Position numbers and translations under genes: made by a program | From: Rubrobacter tropicus | Lineage (GTDB): Bacteria > Actinomycetota > Rubrobacteria > Rubrobacterales > Rubrobacteraceae | Direction of reading: 5' to 3' | Length of the DNA: 64,000 nt | NCBI RefSeq assembly: GCF_011492945.1 | Contig: NZ_CP045119.1 | Span: forward strand, 3,782,001-3,846,000 | Notes under the pieces: model-generated | The model's database searches: none | Seen by the model: only the letters and a program-made list of their open reading frames with translations | What the model was told of the DNA's origin: nothing | Part shown: piece after piece, positions 40,508-49,900 of the stretch | Position numbering within the stretch: the first letter of the stretch is position 1 | Layout: each line of letters opens with the position of its first letter

Positions 40508-41401
40508 CTATTCTCCTAGTTTCCGCGGACTCCAATGCGACGTCTCGCCGGGCCGGGCCACGAAGGCGATGCCGGAGACCGTCACCACGACCCCGATGAC
40601 GCTCAGAAGGCCGAGCGTTTCGCCAAAGAGGAAGGTGCCCACACCCAGACCGAAAATCGGCACCAGGAACAAGAACAGCACCAAACGGCCGACGTCGCCG
40701 CGCTGAAGGAGCCAGTACCAGACGACGGTGGTCAACGAGGTCCCTACCAGCGCCAGGAAGAGCAGCAGACCCACGAACTCGACGGTCCAGTCGACCGCCG
40801 CGTCGCGCTCGACCAGGGCTGAGATCGCCAGCAACGGCAGGCTGCCAATGGTTGACTGCCAGGCGGTCAGTATCAGCAAGTTGGGTGGCGTGCCCATGCG
40901 TTTGACGAGCACCATGCCGACGGCCAGGCTGACCGAAGCTACCAGCGCGAGCACCGCGCCCGAGATGCCGAAGGCGTCCGGCCCGGTCAGCGCCGGGGCG
41001 GCGATCAGCGCGGCACCGGTCAGCCCGAGCGCGAGGGCGACCGCCTTGTCGCGGGTTAGCGGCTCTCTCAGAAACAACCCGGCCAGCCCGATGACGAGCA
41101 AGGGCTGCAGGTTGCCCAGCAAGGAGGCGATCCCGACGCCCGTCCGGCCTGGACTCAGGAACATCGCGCCGAAGGCAAGGGTGGTCGCGGTGAGAGCCAG
41201 GGTGAGCAGTAAAGGCCACTCTCGGCGGGCGGGGAACAACTGCTGGCGCAGGATGATCATAAGTCCGAAGAGGGCCAGGCCCGCGATCAACGCCCTCAGG
41301 CCGCCAAACCACAGCGGCGGCGCGAACGGCAAGCCGGCCTTGACCGCGGCATAGCAGGTGGCGTAGATCGCGCTCAACACCGCCACTATCAGGATTCTCA
41401 T
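40508..41401 (-). CDS. EamA-family (DMT) transporter
   Basis: A 297-aa membrane protein with ten predicted helices in two EamA repeats: LWFGGLRALIAGLALFGLMI in the first and ILTAWQSTIGSLPLLAISAL in the second. The drug/metabolite transporter superfamily exports amino acids, sugars or small metabolites. Its gene ends 4 nt before the mannosylglycerate hydrolase start, so export or exchange of a solute-breakdown product is plausible but unproven. Confidence 0.87.
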   Translation of the reverse strand: MRILIVAVLSAIYATCYAAVKAGLPFAPPLWFGGLRALIAGLALFGLMIILRQQLFPARREWPLLLTLALTATTLAFGAMFLSPGRTGVGIASLLGNLQPLLVIGLAGLFLREPLTRDKAVALALGLTGAALIAAPALTGPDAFGISGAVLALVASVSLAVGMVLVKRMGTPPNLLILTAWQSTIGSLPLLAISALVERDAAVDWTVEFVGLLLFLALVGTSLTTVVWYWLLQRGDVGRLVLFLFLVPIFGLGVGTFLFGETLGLLSVIGVVVTVSGIAFVARPGETSHWSPRKLGE

Positions 41402-41534
41402 CCGGACGACCGCCGTCCCTTACGTTGTCCCGGGCGATGCAGGCCGCGATCTCGACCCGAGGACACCCGGCAAAGCCTGCAAACAACACCGTCTTCCGTC
41501 TTTCGCCGAGCAACCAGCGACGAGCGTGCGACCG

Positions 41535-41780
41535 CTATTTCGGTATCTCTGCGCCGCTCTTGGCCGCTACGCTGATCAGACAGACGGCGTCGCTGAGGGC
41601 TTCGACGGCGTGGCGTACGCCGGGGTCGCAGGCAATAAGAGTCTCCGGCCCGGCTTCGACCACCTCGCCCGCCGCCGAGAAGCGGACGCTGCCCTCGCGC
41701 ACGCCGAGGGAGTTGGCCCCGGGGGCGGCGTGCTCTTCGAGCCTGTCTCCCGCCCTCATGACCATCAGCACCACGTTCAT
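41535..41780 (-). CDS. Cupin, C-terminal part of a split gene
   Basis: An 81-aa single-domain cupin: VVLMVMRAGDRLEEHAAPGA, then VRFSAAGEVVEAGPETLIAC and GVRHAVEALSDAVCLISVA. Only about one conserved His per motif is retained (EEH, RHA). In many actinobacteria the matching cupin has an N-terminal extension ending in R-N-A-x-T-L-x-K before this sequence. That extension is encoded separately upstream (41777-41929) in another frame. ATG 41780 overlaps its stop (ATGA). The two parts may be translated together by coupling or frameshift. Ligand is unknown. Confidence 0.75.
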   Translation of the reverse strand: MNVVLMVMRAGDRLEEHAAPGANSLGVREGSVRFSAAGEVVEAGPETLIACDPGVRHAVEALSDAVCLISVAAKSGAEIPK

Positions 41781-41929
41781 TCCCTCCCCTTGCGCAGGGT
41801 GATCGCGTTGCGACGACCCTCGGTAAAGGCGCGCTCCCCGCGCAGACGGGCAAGCTCGGCCTCCAGGTCGAAGTGCTGAAGTGGCCCGTGCATCAGCCGC
41901 TCGGATTCCGGGTGGGGTCGGTTCGTCAT
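41777..41929 (-). CDS. 50-aa N-terminal piece of the split cupin
   Basis: ATG 41929 follows GAAGGAAGGAGAGAG. The product is MTNRPHPESERLMHGPLQHF, then LEAELARLRGERAFTEGRRN and ITLRKGRE before TGA. The segment LRGERAFTEGRRNAITL resembles the helix and strand that precede the cupin barrel in single-chain homologues. Its frame is shifted by one relative to the cupin at 41780, at the purine run AAGGGGAGGGAATGA. It can be a recent frameshift or a coupled two-chain version. Confidence 0.65.
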   Translation of the reverse strand: MTNRPHPESERLMHGPLQHFDLEAELARLRGERAFTEGRRNAITLRKGRE

Positions 41930-41987
41930 CTCTCTCCTTCCTTCGACGCGCCGCTAGGGGAGGCTGACCGTGTCGAATTCGGTGCCA

Positions 41988-44384
41988 CTAGGCGTGGTCA
42001 CTATGCCCGGGGGTCGCCACGGACGTGGGGTGCGGGGTCTCGGGGCTGTCGCCGGGCTCGGAGCGCTCCACGCCGGGTAGACGGGCCCGCTTCAGGAGCA
42101 AGGCGTTGACCGCCACCAGTAGCGAGCTTCCGGCCATCGAGAGCGCCGCTATCTCCGGCCGCAGTAGCAGCCCGATGCTCGGATAGAAAACCCCCGCCGC
42201 GATCGGGAAAGCCACGGTGTTGTAGCCCACCGCCCAGAAGAGGTTCTGCTTCATCTTGCGTACCGTCGCCCGGCTGAGGGCGATGGCGCCGATCACGTCC
42301 GACGGGTCGCTCTTCATCAACACCACGTCCGCCGCCTCCATCGCGACGTCGGTGCCCGCCCCAATAGCGACCCCAACGTCAGCCTGGGCGAGCGCCGGGG
42401 CGTCGTTTATCCCGTCCCCGACCATCGCCACCAGCTTGCCTTCGTCCTGGAGCTCTCTCACCTTGTCCGCCTTCTGGCCGGGCAGCACCTCCGCGAAGAC
42501 CGTCCCGACGCCAAGCTCTCCGGCGATCCGTTCGGCGGTGGCGCGGTTGTCGCCCGTCAGCATCGCCACCTGGACCCCCAGGTCGCCGAGCTCCTCGACC
42601 GCCTTCTGAGAGGTGGGCCGGATCGCGTCGGCGATCGCGATGAAGCCGGCGGCTTCGCCGTCCGCGGCGGCGTAGACCACCGTCCGCCCGGCGCCCTCCA
42701 GGCTCGCCGCCCGCTCGCCGAGACCGTCCAGCTCGACGCCGCTCTCGCGCATCAGCTTGCGGTTGCCGACCAGCAACGTCCGGCCGTCCACCGCCGCCCG
42801 CAACCCGTGCCCGGGGATAGCCTCGAAGTCTGTCGGCTCGGAGAGCGTCAGGTGTTGCTCCCTGGCCAGGTCCACCACCGCCTGCGCCAGCGGGTGTTCG
42901 CTCGACTGCTCTGCGGAGGCCACGAGCTTCAGCAACTCTTCTTCCAAGATGGGGTTGCCGGAGGCCGCGACCTCGACCACCTTTGGCTCTCCCACGGTAA
43001 GGGTACCGGTCTTGTCGAAGATGATCGCCTCCACCTTGCTGGCCTGCTCCAGGGCCGTGGCGTTCTTGTACAAGATTCCGTTCATCGCCCCCAGGCCCGT
43101 GCCGACCATGATGGCGGTGGGGGTCGCGAGGCCCAGGGCGTCCGGGCAGGCGATGATGACCACCGTGATCGCCAGGGTCAGGGCGAAGATCAGACCGGCG
43201 CCGGCAACCCAGTACCAGCCGGCGAAGGTCGCCAGGCCGAAGAGTACCGCCGCGGCCACCAGCCACTGCGAGGCCCTGTCGGCCAGGCGCTGCGCCGGCG
43301 CCTTGGAGTTCTGGGCGAGCTGCACCAGCTTCACGATCTGGGCCAGCGCCGTGTCCGCGCCGACCTTGGTTGCGCGGAATCGGAAGGTGCCCGTCTTGTT
43401 GATGGTCGCCCCGATCACCCCGTCACCCGGTTTCTTCTCCACGGGTACGCTCTCGCCGGTTATCATGGACTCGTCCACGCTGGAATCGCCCTCGCTGACG
43501 ACGCCGTCGACCGGGATCTTGTCACCGGGACGTATCAGGACGGTATCGTCCATCACCACCTCGGAGGTCGGCACCTCGATCGGCTCACCGTCCCGGATTA
43601 CCGTGGCCTTGGGCGGCGCGAGGTCCAGGAGCGCCCGGATCGCGTCCGACGCCCCGGCCCTCGCCCTCATCTCCATCCAGTGCCCGAACAGGACGAATGC
43701 CAGCAGCACCACCGACGCCTCGTAGAACACCTCGCTCTCGAACAGGAACGTCGCACCGACGCTGAACAGGTACCCCGCCCCGACCGAGAGCGCCACCAGC
43801 ACCGACATGTCCAGGACGCGGTTCTTGAGCGACCGGTAGGCCCCGACGAAGAACATCTTCCCGCCCCAGAGCACCGCGGGCGTGGCGAGCACGAACAGCA
43901 GGATGTCGTCCGGTATCCCGAAAGGGATCGGCAGCCGGATCCCGAACACCTCCGTCGCCAGCGGCGAGTAGAGCGTGACGAGGATTCCCAGGACGAAGGC
44001 GACCCAGAAACGGTTGCGCATGTCGCGCACCATCTCATCCATGCCCATCCCGGCGCCGTGGCCCATCTCGCGCGCCATCTGCTCCGTCCGACCGGAGGGA
44101 GCCTCTTCTTCCAGGACCGGGGGCCCGAGTTCGGTGGCTACTTCCTCTGGACCGACGAGGTTGCGAGGAATCACCTCACCCTCGCAATGGCAGCCGAACT
44201 CCTCGATCAGACGGCGCACTTCGGCCTCGGAGACCTCCGCCTCATCGTACTCCACTGTCACCGTCTCGCTCATGTAGCCGGCTTCGGCGCGGCGGATGCC
44301 CCGGTGGCGGAGCAGGAAGCTCTCCAGCGCCGGTCCCGAGCTGCCCCGCAGCAACCCGCCGGCTTCGAGCACTACCTCTTTCAC
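41988..44384 (-). CDS. P1B-type heavy-metal ATPase with CPD metal motif
   Basis: The 798-aa pump has an N-terminal HMA-like domain with GCHCEGE instead of a plain CxxC, and a Met/His linker ([16 protein letters not shown]). The P-type core has [30 protein letters not shown] and [10 protein letters not shown]. The transmembrane metal motif is CPD (residues 413-415, [13 protein letters not shown]), not the CPC of the copper pump at 23237 or the CPH of CopB. This alters one metal ligand to carboxylate, so the ion cannot be read from known classes. The C-terminus has His (TPGHSDHA). It follows a hydrolase gene by 18 bp. Confidence 0.9.
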   Translation of the reverse strand: MKEVVLEAGGLLRGSSGPALESFLLRHRGIRRAEAGYMSETVTVEYDEAEVSEAEVRRLIEEFGCHCEGEVIPRNLVGPEEVATELGPPVLEEEAPSGRTEQMAREMGHGAGMGMDEMVRDMRNRFWVAFVLGILVTLYSPLATEVFGIRLPIPFGIPDDILLFVLATPAVLWGGKMFFVGAYRSLKNRVLDMSVLVALSVGAGYLFSVGATFLFESEVFYEASVVLLAFVLFGHWMEMRARAGASDAIRALLDLAPPKATVIRDGEPIEVPTSEVVMDDTVLIRPGDKIPVDGVVSEGDSSVDESMITGESVPVEKKPGDGVIGATINKTGTFRFRATKVGADTALAQIVKLVQLAQNSKAPAQRLADRASQWLVAAAVLFGLATFAGWYWVAGAGLIFALTLAITVVIIACPDALGLATPTAIMVGTGLGAMNGILYKNATALEQASKVEAIIFDKTGTLTVGEPKVVEVAASGNPILEEELLKLVASAEQSSEHPLAQAVVDLAREQHLTLSEPTDFEAIPGHGLRAAVDGRTLLVGNRKLMRESGVELDGLGERAASLEGAGRTVVYAAADGEAAGFIAIADAIRPTSQKAVEELGDLGVQVAMLTGDNRATAERIAGELGVGTVFAEVLPGQKADKVRELQDEGKLVAMVGDGINDAPALAQADVGVAIGAGTDVAMEAADVVLMKSDPSDVIGAIALSRATVRKMKQNLFWAVGYNTVAFPIAAGVFYPSIGLLLRPEIAALSMAGSSLLVAVNALLLKRARLPGVERSEPGDSPETPHPTSVATPGHSDHA

Positions 44385-44402
44385 AAAGTTCCTCCTCTAC
44401 TG

Positions 44403-45641
44403 CTACCCTTGTCTCCGGGCACGCGCGCCGTTCGGTCGCGGTTCGGCGGGCGCCCAAGACCCGTCCCTTCGCCCGAGGCCGTCCATCCAACCGACGACGA
44501 CATCCAGCGCCAGGCCCGTGTTACCGACCTGACAGTGATTCTGGGCCTGTTCGGTCCGCGTGAAGATCCTGCCGGTTACGGACCCGGCGCCGGTGAGCGC
44601 CCGGATCTGGCGGTAGAACTGGGAGAGCGGCACGTAGTGGTCATCCGCCCCCGCGAGCAGCAGGACGTCGCACTCGACATGACGGGAGACGCGGGCGGTG
44701 TTGTAGCGATCCAGTTCGCGCAGGTACTCGTAGGGGCTCTCGACCCCGAAGACGTTCATTCCGTGACGCAGGCCCCACTGCAACATGAGGCTCTTCGATA
44801 TAGTGCGACGGGCCAAATCGTTCACCGTGTCGGCGGCGTGCACCGCGAGCAGTGACCGCAGCGCCACCCGCACGATCGGGTTCGTCTGCCGGAGGTTGCA
44901 CTCGAGGAAGTCGAGGAGAATGTCCCAGGCGACAACCCTCCGTACGCGCCGGTCGAACGCCGCCGCCCGGATCGCCAGCCCGCCCCCCAGCGAGAGACCG
45001 ACGAGCGTCACCTCGTCGAGCCCGAAGTGGTCTAGTACCGCCCCGACCGGCCGCTCCCACTCGGGGGTCATGGGGAGCCGCGACTCCTCCAGGGCTCCGC
45101 CCTGCCCTGGTCCCTCGAACACGACGACCTGATAGCCGGACGCCACGAGGAAGAAGGCCATCGGGAAGAGTTCCTCCGCGTAGCTGTCGAAACCGCCGAA
45201 CAAGACGACCGTCCCCTTCGGATTCTCGGGAACGAAGCGGTGGGCCGGCAGGGAGCCGCCATCGTAGGGTACGGTCTCCGCCGCGCCCACCCCGTAGGAG
45301 GACCGCGCCAGGGCGACGAACCGTTCCCGGGCGGGCAGCTTGTCGGGGTCGTCGGGCATCATGTAGAACTCCGCGGCCCGGAAGTAGTAGGCTGCGTCTA
45401 GCCTCCTCCCGCCCGTGAGTGCCCCTTCTGCCAGGCTCAGCAGTTCCCGTTTCCAGTCGCGGTGGTCCCGGATCCTGGGTGCCGCCGCCCGCACCTCCCG
45501 AAGGACCTCTTCACCCATACCCCCGAAGAACCGGTTGAGCTGGAAGTTGAGGCCCGCGTCTTCGTGCAACCGGTGGTAGCCGACCGGGAAGGCCGGTGCC
45601 ATACGAACCTCGCCCACGCTCAGGGTGTTGTCATGGGTCAT
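44403..45641 (-). CDS. Alpha/beta hydrolase of the DUF1100/FrsA-like group
   Basis: Start 45641 has AAGGAG 5 nt ahead; 45746 is rejected. The 412-aa protein has an N-terminal helical part (YHRLHEDAGLNFQLNRFFGG, LLSLAEGALTGGRRLDAAYY) and a hydrolase fold: GTVVLFGGFDSYAEELFPMA, VTLVGLSLGGGLAIRAAAFD with the nucleophile Ser in GLSLGG, LLLAGADDHYVPLSQFY with the acid, and QNHCQVGN with the His. The substrate is unknown; helical lids of this kind occur in 2,6-dihydropseudooxynicotine hydrolase-like enzymes and esterases. It precedes the CPD ATPase. Confidence 0.82.
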   Translation of the reverse strand: MTHDNTLSVGEVRMAPAFPVGYHRLHEDAGLNFQLNRFFGGMGEEVLREVRAAAPRIRDHRDWKRELLSLAEGALTGGRRLDAAYYFRAAEFYMMPDDPDKLPARERFVALARSSYGVGAAETVPYDGGSLPAHRFVPENPKGTVVLFGGFDSYAEELFPMAFFLVASGYQVVVFEGPGQGGALEESRLPMTPEWERPVGAVLDHFGLDEVTLVGLSLGGGLAIRAAAFDRRVRRVVAWDILLDFLECNLRQTNPIVRVALRSLLAVHAADTVNDLARRTISKSLMLQWGLRHGMNVFGVESPYEYLRELDRYNTARVSRHVECDVLLLAGADDHYVPLSQFYRQIRALTGAGSVTGRIFTRTEQAQNHCQVGNTGLALDVVVGWMDGLGRRDGSWAPAEPRPNGARARRQG

Positions 45642-45773
45642 GCTGCTCCTTCCTGGTCGTGCCGAGGCTCGCACGGCCGGCCGGGTGTCTTTGCGCACCG
45701 CGTGCGACCGCCCGCGCCGGCGTACAGGGGCGACGGCCCCCGACACGACGCCTCCGCCTCGCTACGTCGCCGG

Positions 45774-46193
45774 CTACCGGCGCCTGGCCCCTTTCGCGGA
45801 AGGTGTGGGGCCGGGCTTCATCTCGAAGCGGTGCTGCTCGACGAGCTTCAGCAGGTCGAGGGAACTGAGCATCCCCACGATCTCCTTCTCGTGCGTCACG
45901 ACGACGTGGTGGACGCGGCGGTTGCGCATCAGCCGCGCCGCATGATGCACGTCGTTGTAGGGCGGGATGGTATGCACCTCGCTCGTCATCACGCGGCTGA
46001 TGGGCGTTGCGCCCTTGAGGTTCGCGGCGAGGTCCTTCGACGAGACGATGCCCGCAGCCGTCCCGTCCGGGTCGGCGACCGGCAGCGCGTGGATCCTGTG
46101 GCGTCGCATAAGCTCGCGCGCGTGCTCCACCGTGTTGTGCCTCTGGACCGCCACCACGTCTTCGGCCATAAGATCCGCGACCTTGACGTTCAT
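45774..46193 (-). CDS. Two-CBS-domain protein
   Basis: The 139-aa cytoplasmic protein is a CBS pair: VADLMAEDVVAVQRHNTVEH with HRIHALPVADPDGTAAGIVS, and VMTSEVHTIPPYNDVHHAAR with RRVHHVVVTHEKEIVGMLSS. Tandem CBS domains bind adenosyl ligands and sense energy state. Similar free-standing CBS proteins appear in hypoxia responses of mycobacteria. It lies after the LDH gene beyond a hairpin, so it may have its own promoter. The partner is unknown. Confidence 0.88.
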   Translation of the reverse strand: MNVKVADLMAEDVVAVQRHNTVEHARELMRRHRIHALPVADPDGTAAGIVSSKDLAANLKGATPISRVMTSEVHTIPPYNDVHHAARLMRNRRVHHVVVTHEKEIVGMLSSLDLLKLVEQHRFEMKPGPTPSAKGARRR

Positions 46194-46307
46194 GCTCTAC
46201 CTCCTATGCTCGCCTTCTCATTGGCTCTCCGGACCTTCCGTCCTCCTCCGCACCCCGGGACGCGCCCCGACTCGCTGCGCGCCGTCCCGGTCGAATTCTC
46301 GGCCTTC

Positions 46308-46332
46308 CCGGGGACCGTCTCCCGGTCCCCGG
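46308..46332 (-). terminator. GC hairpin after the LDH gene
   Basis: CCGGGGACCG (46308-46317) and CGGTCCCCGG (46323-46332) pair perfectly across 10 bp with a 5-nt loop, about 50 bp after the LDH stop. No T-tract follows. The core matches hairpins at 1355 and 12731. Confidence 0.5.
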
Positions 46333-46384
46333 CATGAGAGGTCGTCCTCGTCCGATCGTGCTCGCCCATGCGCAAAACCCCTCT

Positions 46385-47353
46385 TCACGCCCCCTCCGGC
46401 TCCAGCCCGGCCAGCGCCTCTTTCAGTACGGCGGCCGACCGGCGCAGGCCCTCTATCTCCTCCGGGTCGAGATCCGGCCTGAGTACCCGCTCCACGCCCT
46501 CCCGGCTCACCACTGTGGGCAGGCTCAGGCAAACGTCGTCGACGCCGTAGTAGCCGTCGATGAGGCTGGAGACAGAGAGCACGGTGCGCTGGTCCCGGAG
46601 GATGGCCTCGACGATGCGCACCAACCCGGCGGCCACCGCGTAGTAGGTGGCGCCCTTGCGTTCTATGATGGCGTAAGCGGCCTCGCGCGTCCGCCGGAAG
46701 ATGTCGTCCAGTTCCGAGGTATCGTGGGCCAGCCCCTGGGCGGCGCAGAAGGCTGGCAGGCGCATGCCGGCTATGTTGGCCAGCGACCACACCGGCACCT
46801 CGCTGTCGCCGTGCTCCCCCACGACGAACGCGTGGACGCTGCGGGGATCCACGCCGAAATGCCGGCCCAGCAGGTAGCGAAAGCGGGCCGTGTCGAGGAC
46901 GGTGCCCGAACCGATGACCCGCCGCGCCGGCAGCCCCGAGCTCTTCCAGGCAGCGTAGGTCAGCAAGTCCACCGGGTTGGTGGCCACGAGCAGAATGCCG
47001 TTCGGGTTGACGCGGGCCACCGAAGCCGCCACCTCCTGGATGATCGCCGCGTTCCGCCCGGCGAGCTCTAGCCTCGTCTCGCCCGGCTTCTGCGCCGCCC
47101 CGGCGGCGACTACGGTCACCACCGCCCCGGCACAATCTTCGTAGTCGCCGGCCCAGACGTGGGCGGGGGGCCCGAAGGGGACCGCGTGGCCCAGGTCCAT
47201 GGCCTCTCCCTCGGCCCTGGTCCGGTTGCTGTCCACCAGCACGATCTCCGCCGCCAGCCCGCTCAGGAGCAGCGTGTAGGCGAAGGTGGCGCCCACGCTG
47301 CCGGCGCCGACGATGGCTACCCGGGTGGGATGTTCGTCTCCGGCGCGTTTCAA
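46385..47353 (-). CDS. ldh: L-lactate dehydrogenase
   Basis: The 322-aa enzyme has the NAD-binding GAGSVGATFAYTLLLSG, the loop AQKPGETRLEL with Gln89, which selects pyruvate over oxaloacetate, VLLVATNPVDLLTY, and the catalytic H181 in VGEHGDSEVPVWS. It reduces pyruvate to L-lactate with NADH. It starts 10 bp after the GAPDH stop, so NADH made by that dehydrogenase can be reoxidised in the same operon. A strong hairpin follows. Malate dehydrogenase is excluded by the Gln. Confidence 0.92.
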   Translation of the reverse strand: MKRAGDEHPTRVAIVGAGSVGATFAYTLLLSGLAAEIVLVDSNRTRAEGEAMDLGHAVPFGPPAHVWAGDYEDCAGAVVTVVAAGAAQKPGETRLELAGRNAAIIQEVAASVARVNPNGILLVATNPVDLLTYAAWKSSGLPARRVIGSGTVLDTARFRYLLGRHFGVDPRSVHAFVVGEHGDSEVPVWSLANIAGMRLPAFCAAQGLAHDTSELDDIFRRTREAAYAIIERKGATYYAVAAGLVRIVEAILRDQRTVLSVSSLIDGYYGVDDVCLSLPTVVSREGVERVLRPDLDPEEIEGLRRSAAVLKEALAGLEPEGA

Positions 47354-47363
47354 CTCCCCACCG

Positions 47364-48539
47364 TTACACTGACCACGGGTCGGTCGGCTCCTCGGAACCC
47401 TTGAAGCCGGTCTCCCTGAACCCCACGTGCGCCGCCCGCACCGCGCCCATGCCGGGATGTCCGACCTCCGCGCCGGCCAGGTGCTCGACCGGCTGCGTGG
47501 TCGCCGGCAGGAAGGCCTTGGCGATCCCCATCGCCGCGTCGGTCTTCTCGATGGAGGCCGCCCCGTCGGGCTCGATCCCGGTCAAGGCCCGGACACAATC
47601 GATGGTCTCCGGCACTACGATGGCCTCGTTATGTACTTGGAAGGTCAGGTAGACCTCGCGCTCGTCGGCGGCCAGGGCGTCTTCCCACACCGCCACCTCC
47701 CACATGTCCCCGCGCGGGCGGTCCAGGTCGCGCATCAGCTCGATCACGGAATTGAGCGCCACGACCCCGTCGGTCGCGCGCACGAAGGCCACGCGTGGCG
47801 CGTCCCAGAGGGCGTCGCGCAGCTCGTCGAGGCTCACCGGCCTGGTGGTCTCGATCATGGCGAAGTGGATGTGGCTCAGGTTGTAAGGGCCCGCGCCCGC
47901 GACGGTGGTGATATCCAGGTCCGGGAGGACCGTTCGGGCGTCGGGCCCCTGGTGGCTCGGGACCTTGGTTTCGGGGATGACCGTGTTGATCATGCCGTTC
48001 TCGTGCGACTCCCAGGGGTCGGTGCCGCGCCTCAGGAGCACGGCACGCACCCTCTTCACCCAGCCGTGGCGGTGCAGGGCGTGGCTGATGCGGCTCAGGG
48101 CCGTGGTGTTGCAGGAGACCACGCGGGCCGAGTCGCGCCCGACGGCGCCCTCGTAGTTGACCTGCGCCACGAAGGAGTAGCCGGCCACCTCGTGCTTCTC
48201 GCCCCCCTGCCAGATCGACTTCACCCCCGCCTCCGCGTAGCGCGGCCGGTTCTGGACGCCCACCTTCTTCGGCGTGCAGTCCACGACCACGTCAGCCCGC
48301 GAGAGCAGGTCGTCGAGAGTGCCGGCGACCGGGATTCGGGCGGCCTCCATCTCGGCCCGGCTTTCGGGGGTAGAGGCGTGGACTGGGTAGCCGCGCTCGA
48401 CGGCCACCCGGATGCGGTAGTCGTGCATCACATCGGCGACGCCTACCAGTTCCATGTCGTCTTGCAAGGCGACAGCGTCGGCGACCCGCTTGCCGATCAC
48501 CCCGTAGCCATTGATTGCCACCCGCGCTGTCTGCGTCAT
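47364..48539 (-). CDS. gap: Type II (archaeal-class) glyceraldehyde-3-phosphate dehydrogenase
   Basis: The 391-aa enzyme has VAINGYGVIGKRVADAVALQ, VGVADVMHD and the active-site SCNTTALSR with C143. It also has LNSVIELMRDLDRPRGDMWE as in the archaeal type II enzymes rather than the usual 330-aa bacterial GapA. Type II GAPDH uses NAD or NADP and phosphorylates the substrate. Its presence in an actinobacterium points to transfer from archaea or a thermophilic source. It is coupled to LDH (10-bp gap) and follows the S2P protease by 48 bp. Confidence 0.9.
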   Translation of the reverse strand: MTQTARVAINGYGVIGKRVADAVALQDDMELVGVADVMHDYRIRVAVERGYPVHASTPESRAEMEAARIPVAGTLDDLLSRADVVVDCTPKKVGVQNRPRYAEAGVKSIWQGGEKHEVAGYSFVAQVNYEGAVGRDSARVVSCNTTALSRISHALHRHGWVKRVRAVLLRRGTDPWESHENGMINTVIPETKVPSHQGPDARTVLPDLDITTVAGAGPYNLSHIHFAMIETTRPVSLDELRDALWDAPRVAFVRATDGVVALNSVIELMRDLDRPRGDMWEVAVWEDALAADEREVYLTFQVHNEAIVVPETIDCVRALTGIEPDGAASIEKTDAAMGIAKAFLPATTQPVEHLAGAEVGHPGMGAVRAAHVGFRETGFKGSEEPTDPWSV

Positions 48540-48587
48540 CTTTGCACGCCCCTTTCTGTTTCGATTGACATCCCTGCCCCAGACCTT

Positions 48588-49808
48588 CTAACCGGCATGG
48601 ACCCTATTCTTGCCCCTCGCTCCTCCGGCAGCCGCTCTGGCGAGTCCGGCCTGGCCGATATCCTCCACGGTAAACACGCCCAACAACTCGCCCCCCTCGA
48701 CGACTGGGATGCCGCGCAGCCCGCTTTCCAAAAGGAGATTCTGTCCTTCCTCGAAGAGGTCGGCCGTGGGCGAGACGGTCGGGAACTCAGTCCTCATCAG
48801 GTCGCGGACCGTCGCGTAGCGCTCCGGAGAGTGGGCCGCGGCGAGGATCTCCCGGCGGGTGAGCATCCCGACCAGACGGTCCTCCTCGTCGACCACCGGG
48901 AAGTCCTCCTGGTAGCCGTGGATCACCATGTCCAGGACCTGTCCGAAGGTGTGGTAGGGGGTTACGGTCTCCGTGCGGCCCCTCGTGCCCATCACGTCCG
49001 CTACGGAGAGGCCGCGCATCGTCTCCCGCTGGCGGACCATCTGCGTCTCGCCGCCGGCCCCGAAGAAGATGAAGACGGCCACCAGGACTAGGACGAAGTT
49101 GCCACTCAAGAGACCGTAGAAGAAAAACAGGAAGGCGAAGGCCTTCCCAACCGCCGCCGCGGCCTCCGTTGCCCGTACCGCTCCCATCCTGGCGGCGAGC
49201 AGGCCCCTCAGGACCCTGCCCCCATCCATCGGGAAGGCCGGTACGAGATTGAAGACGGCGAGGACGGCATTGAGCAGGGCCAGGTAGGCGAAGACGGCGC
49301 CCCCGGTGAGGCCGGGCGCGTGGATGTCTACCATCTGGAGGGGGGCGCTCCCGAAGCCCAGGTAGGCTATGGCGCCCAACGCGAGCGCCAGGACCACGTT
49401 GACCAGAGGGCCGGCGAGGGCTATCTTCACCTCGTCGGCGGGCCTCTCGGGGAGGGACTTCATCCGGGCCAGGCCGCCTATCGGCAGGAGGGTTATGTCC
49501 AGGATCTCGGTGCCGAGCCGTTGGGCGACGAGCGAGTGTCCGTACTCGTGGAGCAGCACGAAGGCGAAGAGCGCCAGGATAAGCCCGGTCATCAGGACCG
49601 CTCCGGTCAAATTCCCTCCCTGCACGTAGCCGTAGCCGGCGAAGAAGACCAATAGGAACAGGAAGGTCCAGTGAACCCTGACGTCTATGCCGAAAGCCCG
49701 CCCTATCTTGAAAGACCCGCCGCCCAACACATCTCCGCTTCGGGGTGACGGGTTGCCGCCGACCCTGCCGCCGTTTGAAGTTGTCCGAGTCGAGTTCTCT
49801 TGCGCCAT
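48588..49808 (-). CDS. Site-2 protease-like M50 metallopeptidase with CBS pair
   Basis: Start 49808 has AAAGGGG upstream; 49904 would overlap the oleate hydratase end. The 406-aa membrane protease has the zinc motif LLHEYGHSLVAQRLG, the second ligand motif NLVPAFPMDGGRVLRGL, six hydrophobic segments, and a C-terminal CBS pair (VADVMGTRGRTETVTPYHTF, VPVVEGG-like repeats). Such enzymes cut membrane-bound anti-sigma factors or other proteins inside the bilayer. The CBS pair may let adenylate charge control it. It lies in a run with oleate hydratase, GAPDH and LDH. Confidence 0.9.
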   Translation of the reverse strand: MAQENSTRTTSNGGRVGGNPSPRSGDVLGGGSFKIGRAFGIDVRVHWTFLFLLVFFAGYGYVQGGNLTGAVLMTGLILALFAFVLLHEYGHSLVAQRLGTEILDITLLPIGGLARMKSLPERPADEVKIALAGPLVNVVLALALGAIAYLGFGSAPLQMVDIHAPGLTGGAVFAYLALLNAVLAVFNLVPAFPMDGGRVLRGLLAARMGAVRATEAAAAVGKAFAFLFFFYGLLSGNFVLVLVAVFIFFGAGGETQMVRQRETMRGLSVADVMGTRGRTETVTPYHTFGQVLDMVIHGYQEDFPVVDEEDRLVGMLTRREILAAAHSPERYATVRDLMRTEFPTVSPTADLFEEGQNLLLESGLRGIPVVEGGELLGVFTVEDIGQAGLARAAAGGARGKNRVHAG

Positions 49809-49900
49809 AATCCGTGCCCCTTTCTGTTCGGTGGACAACGTCAGCTTCCCGGAGGGAAGACCGCCGATAGGTGGCTGCCCGTGGCGAGGCATCGCTTCGA

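Noticed and set aside
46190-46375. 61-codon minus frame before the CBS gene
   Set aside because: It runs through the GC hairpin at 46308-46332, is Arg/Gly-rich and has no ribosome site.
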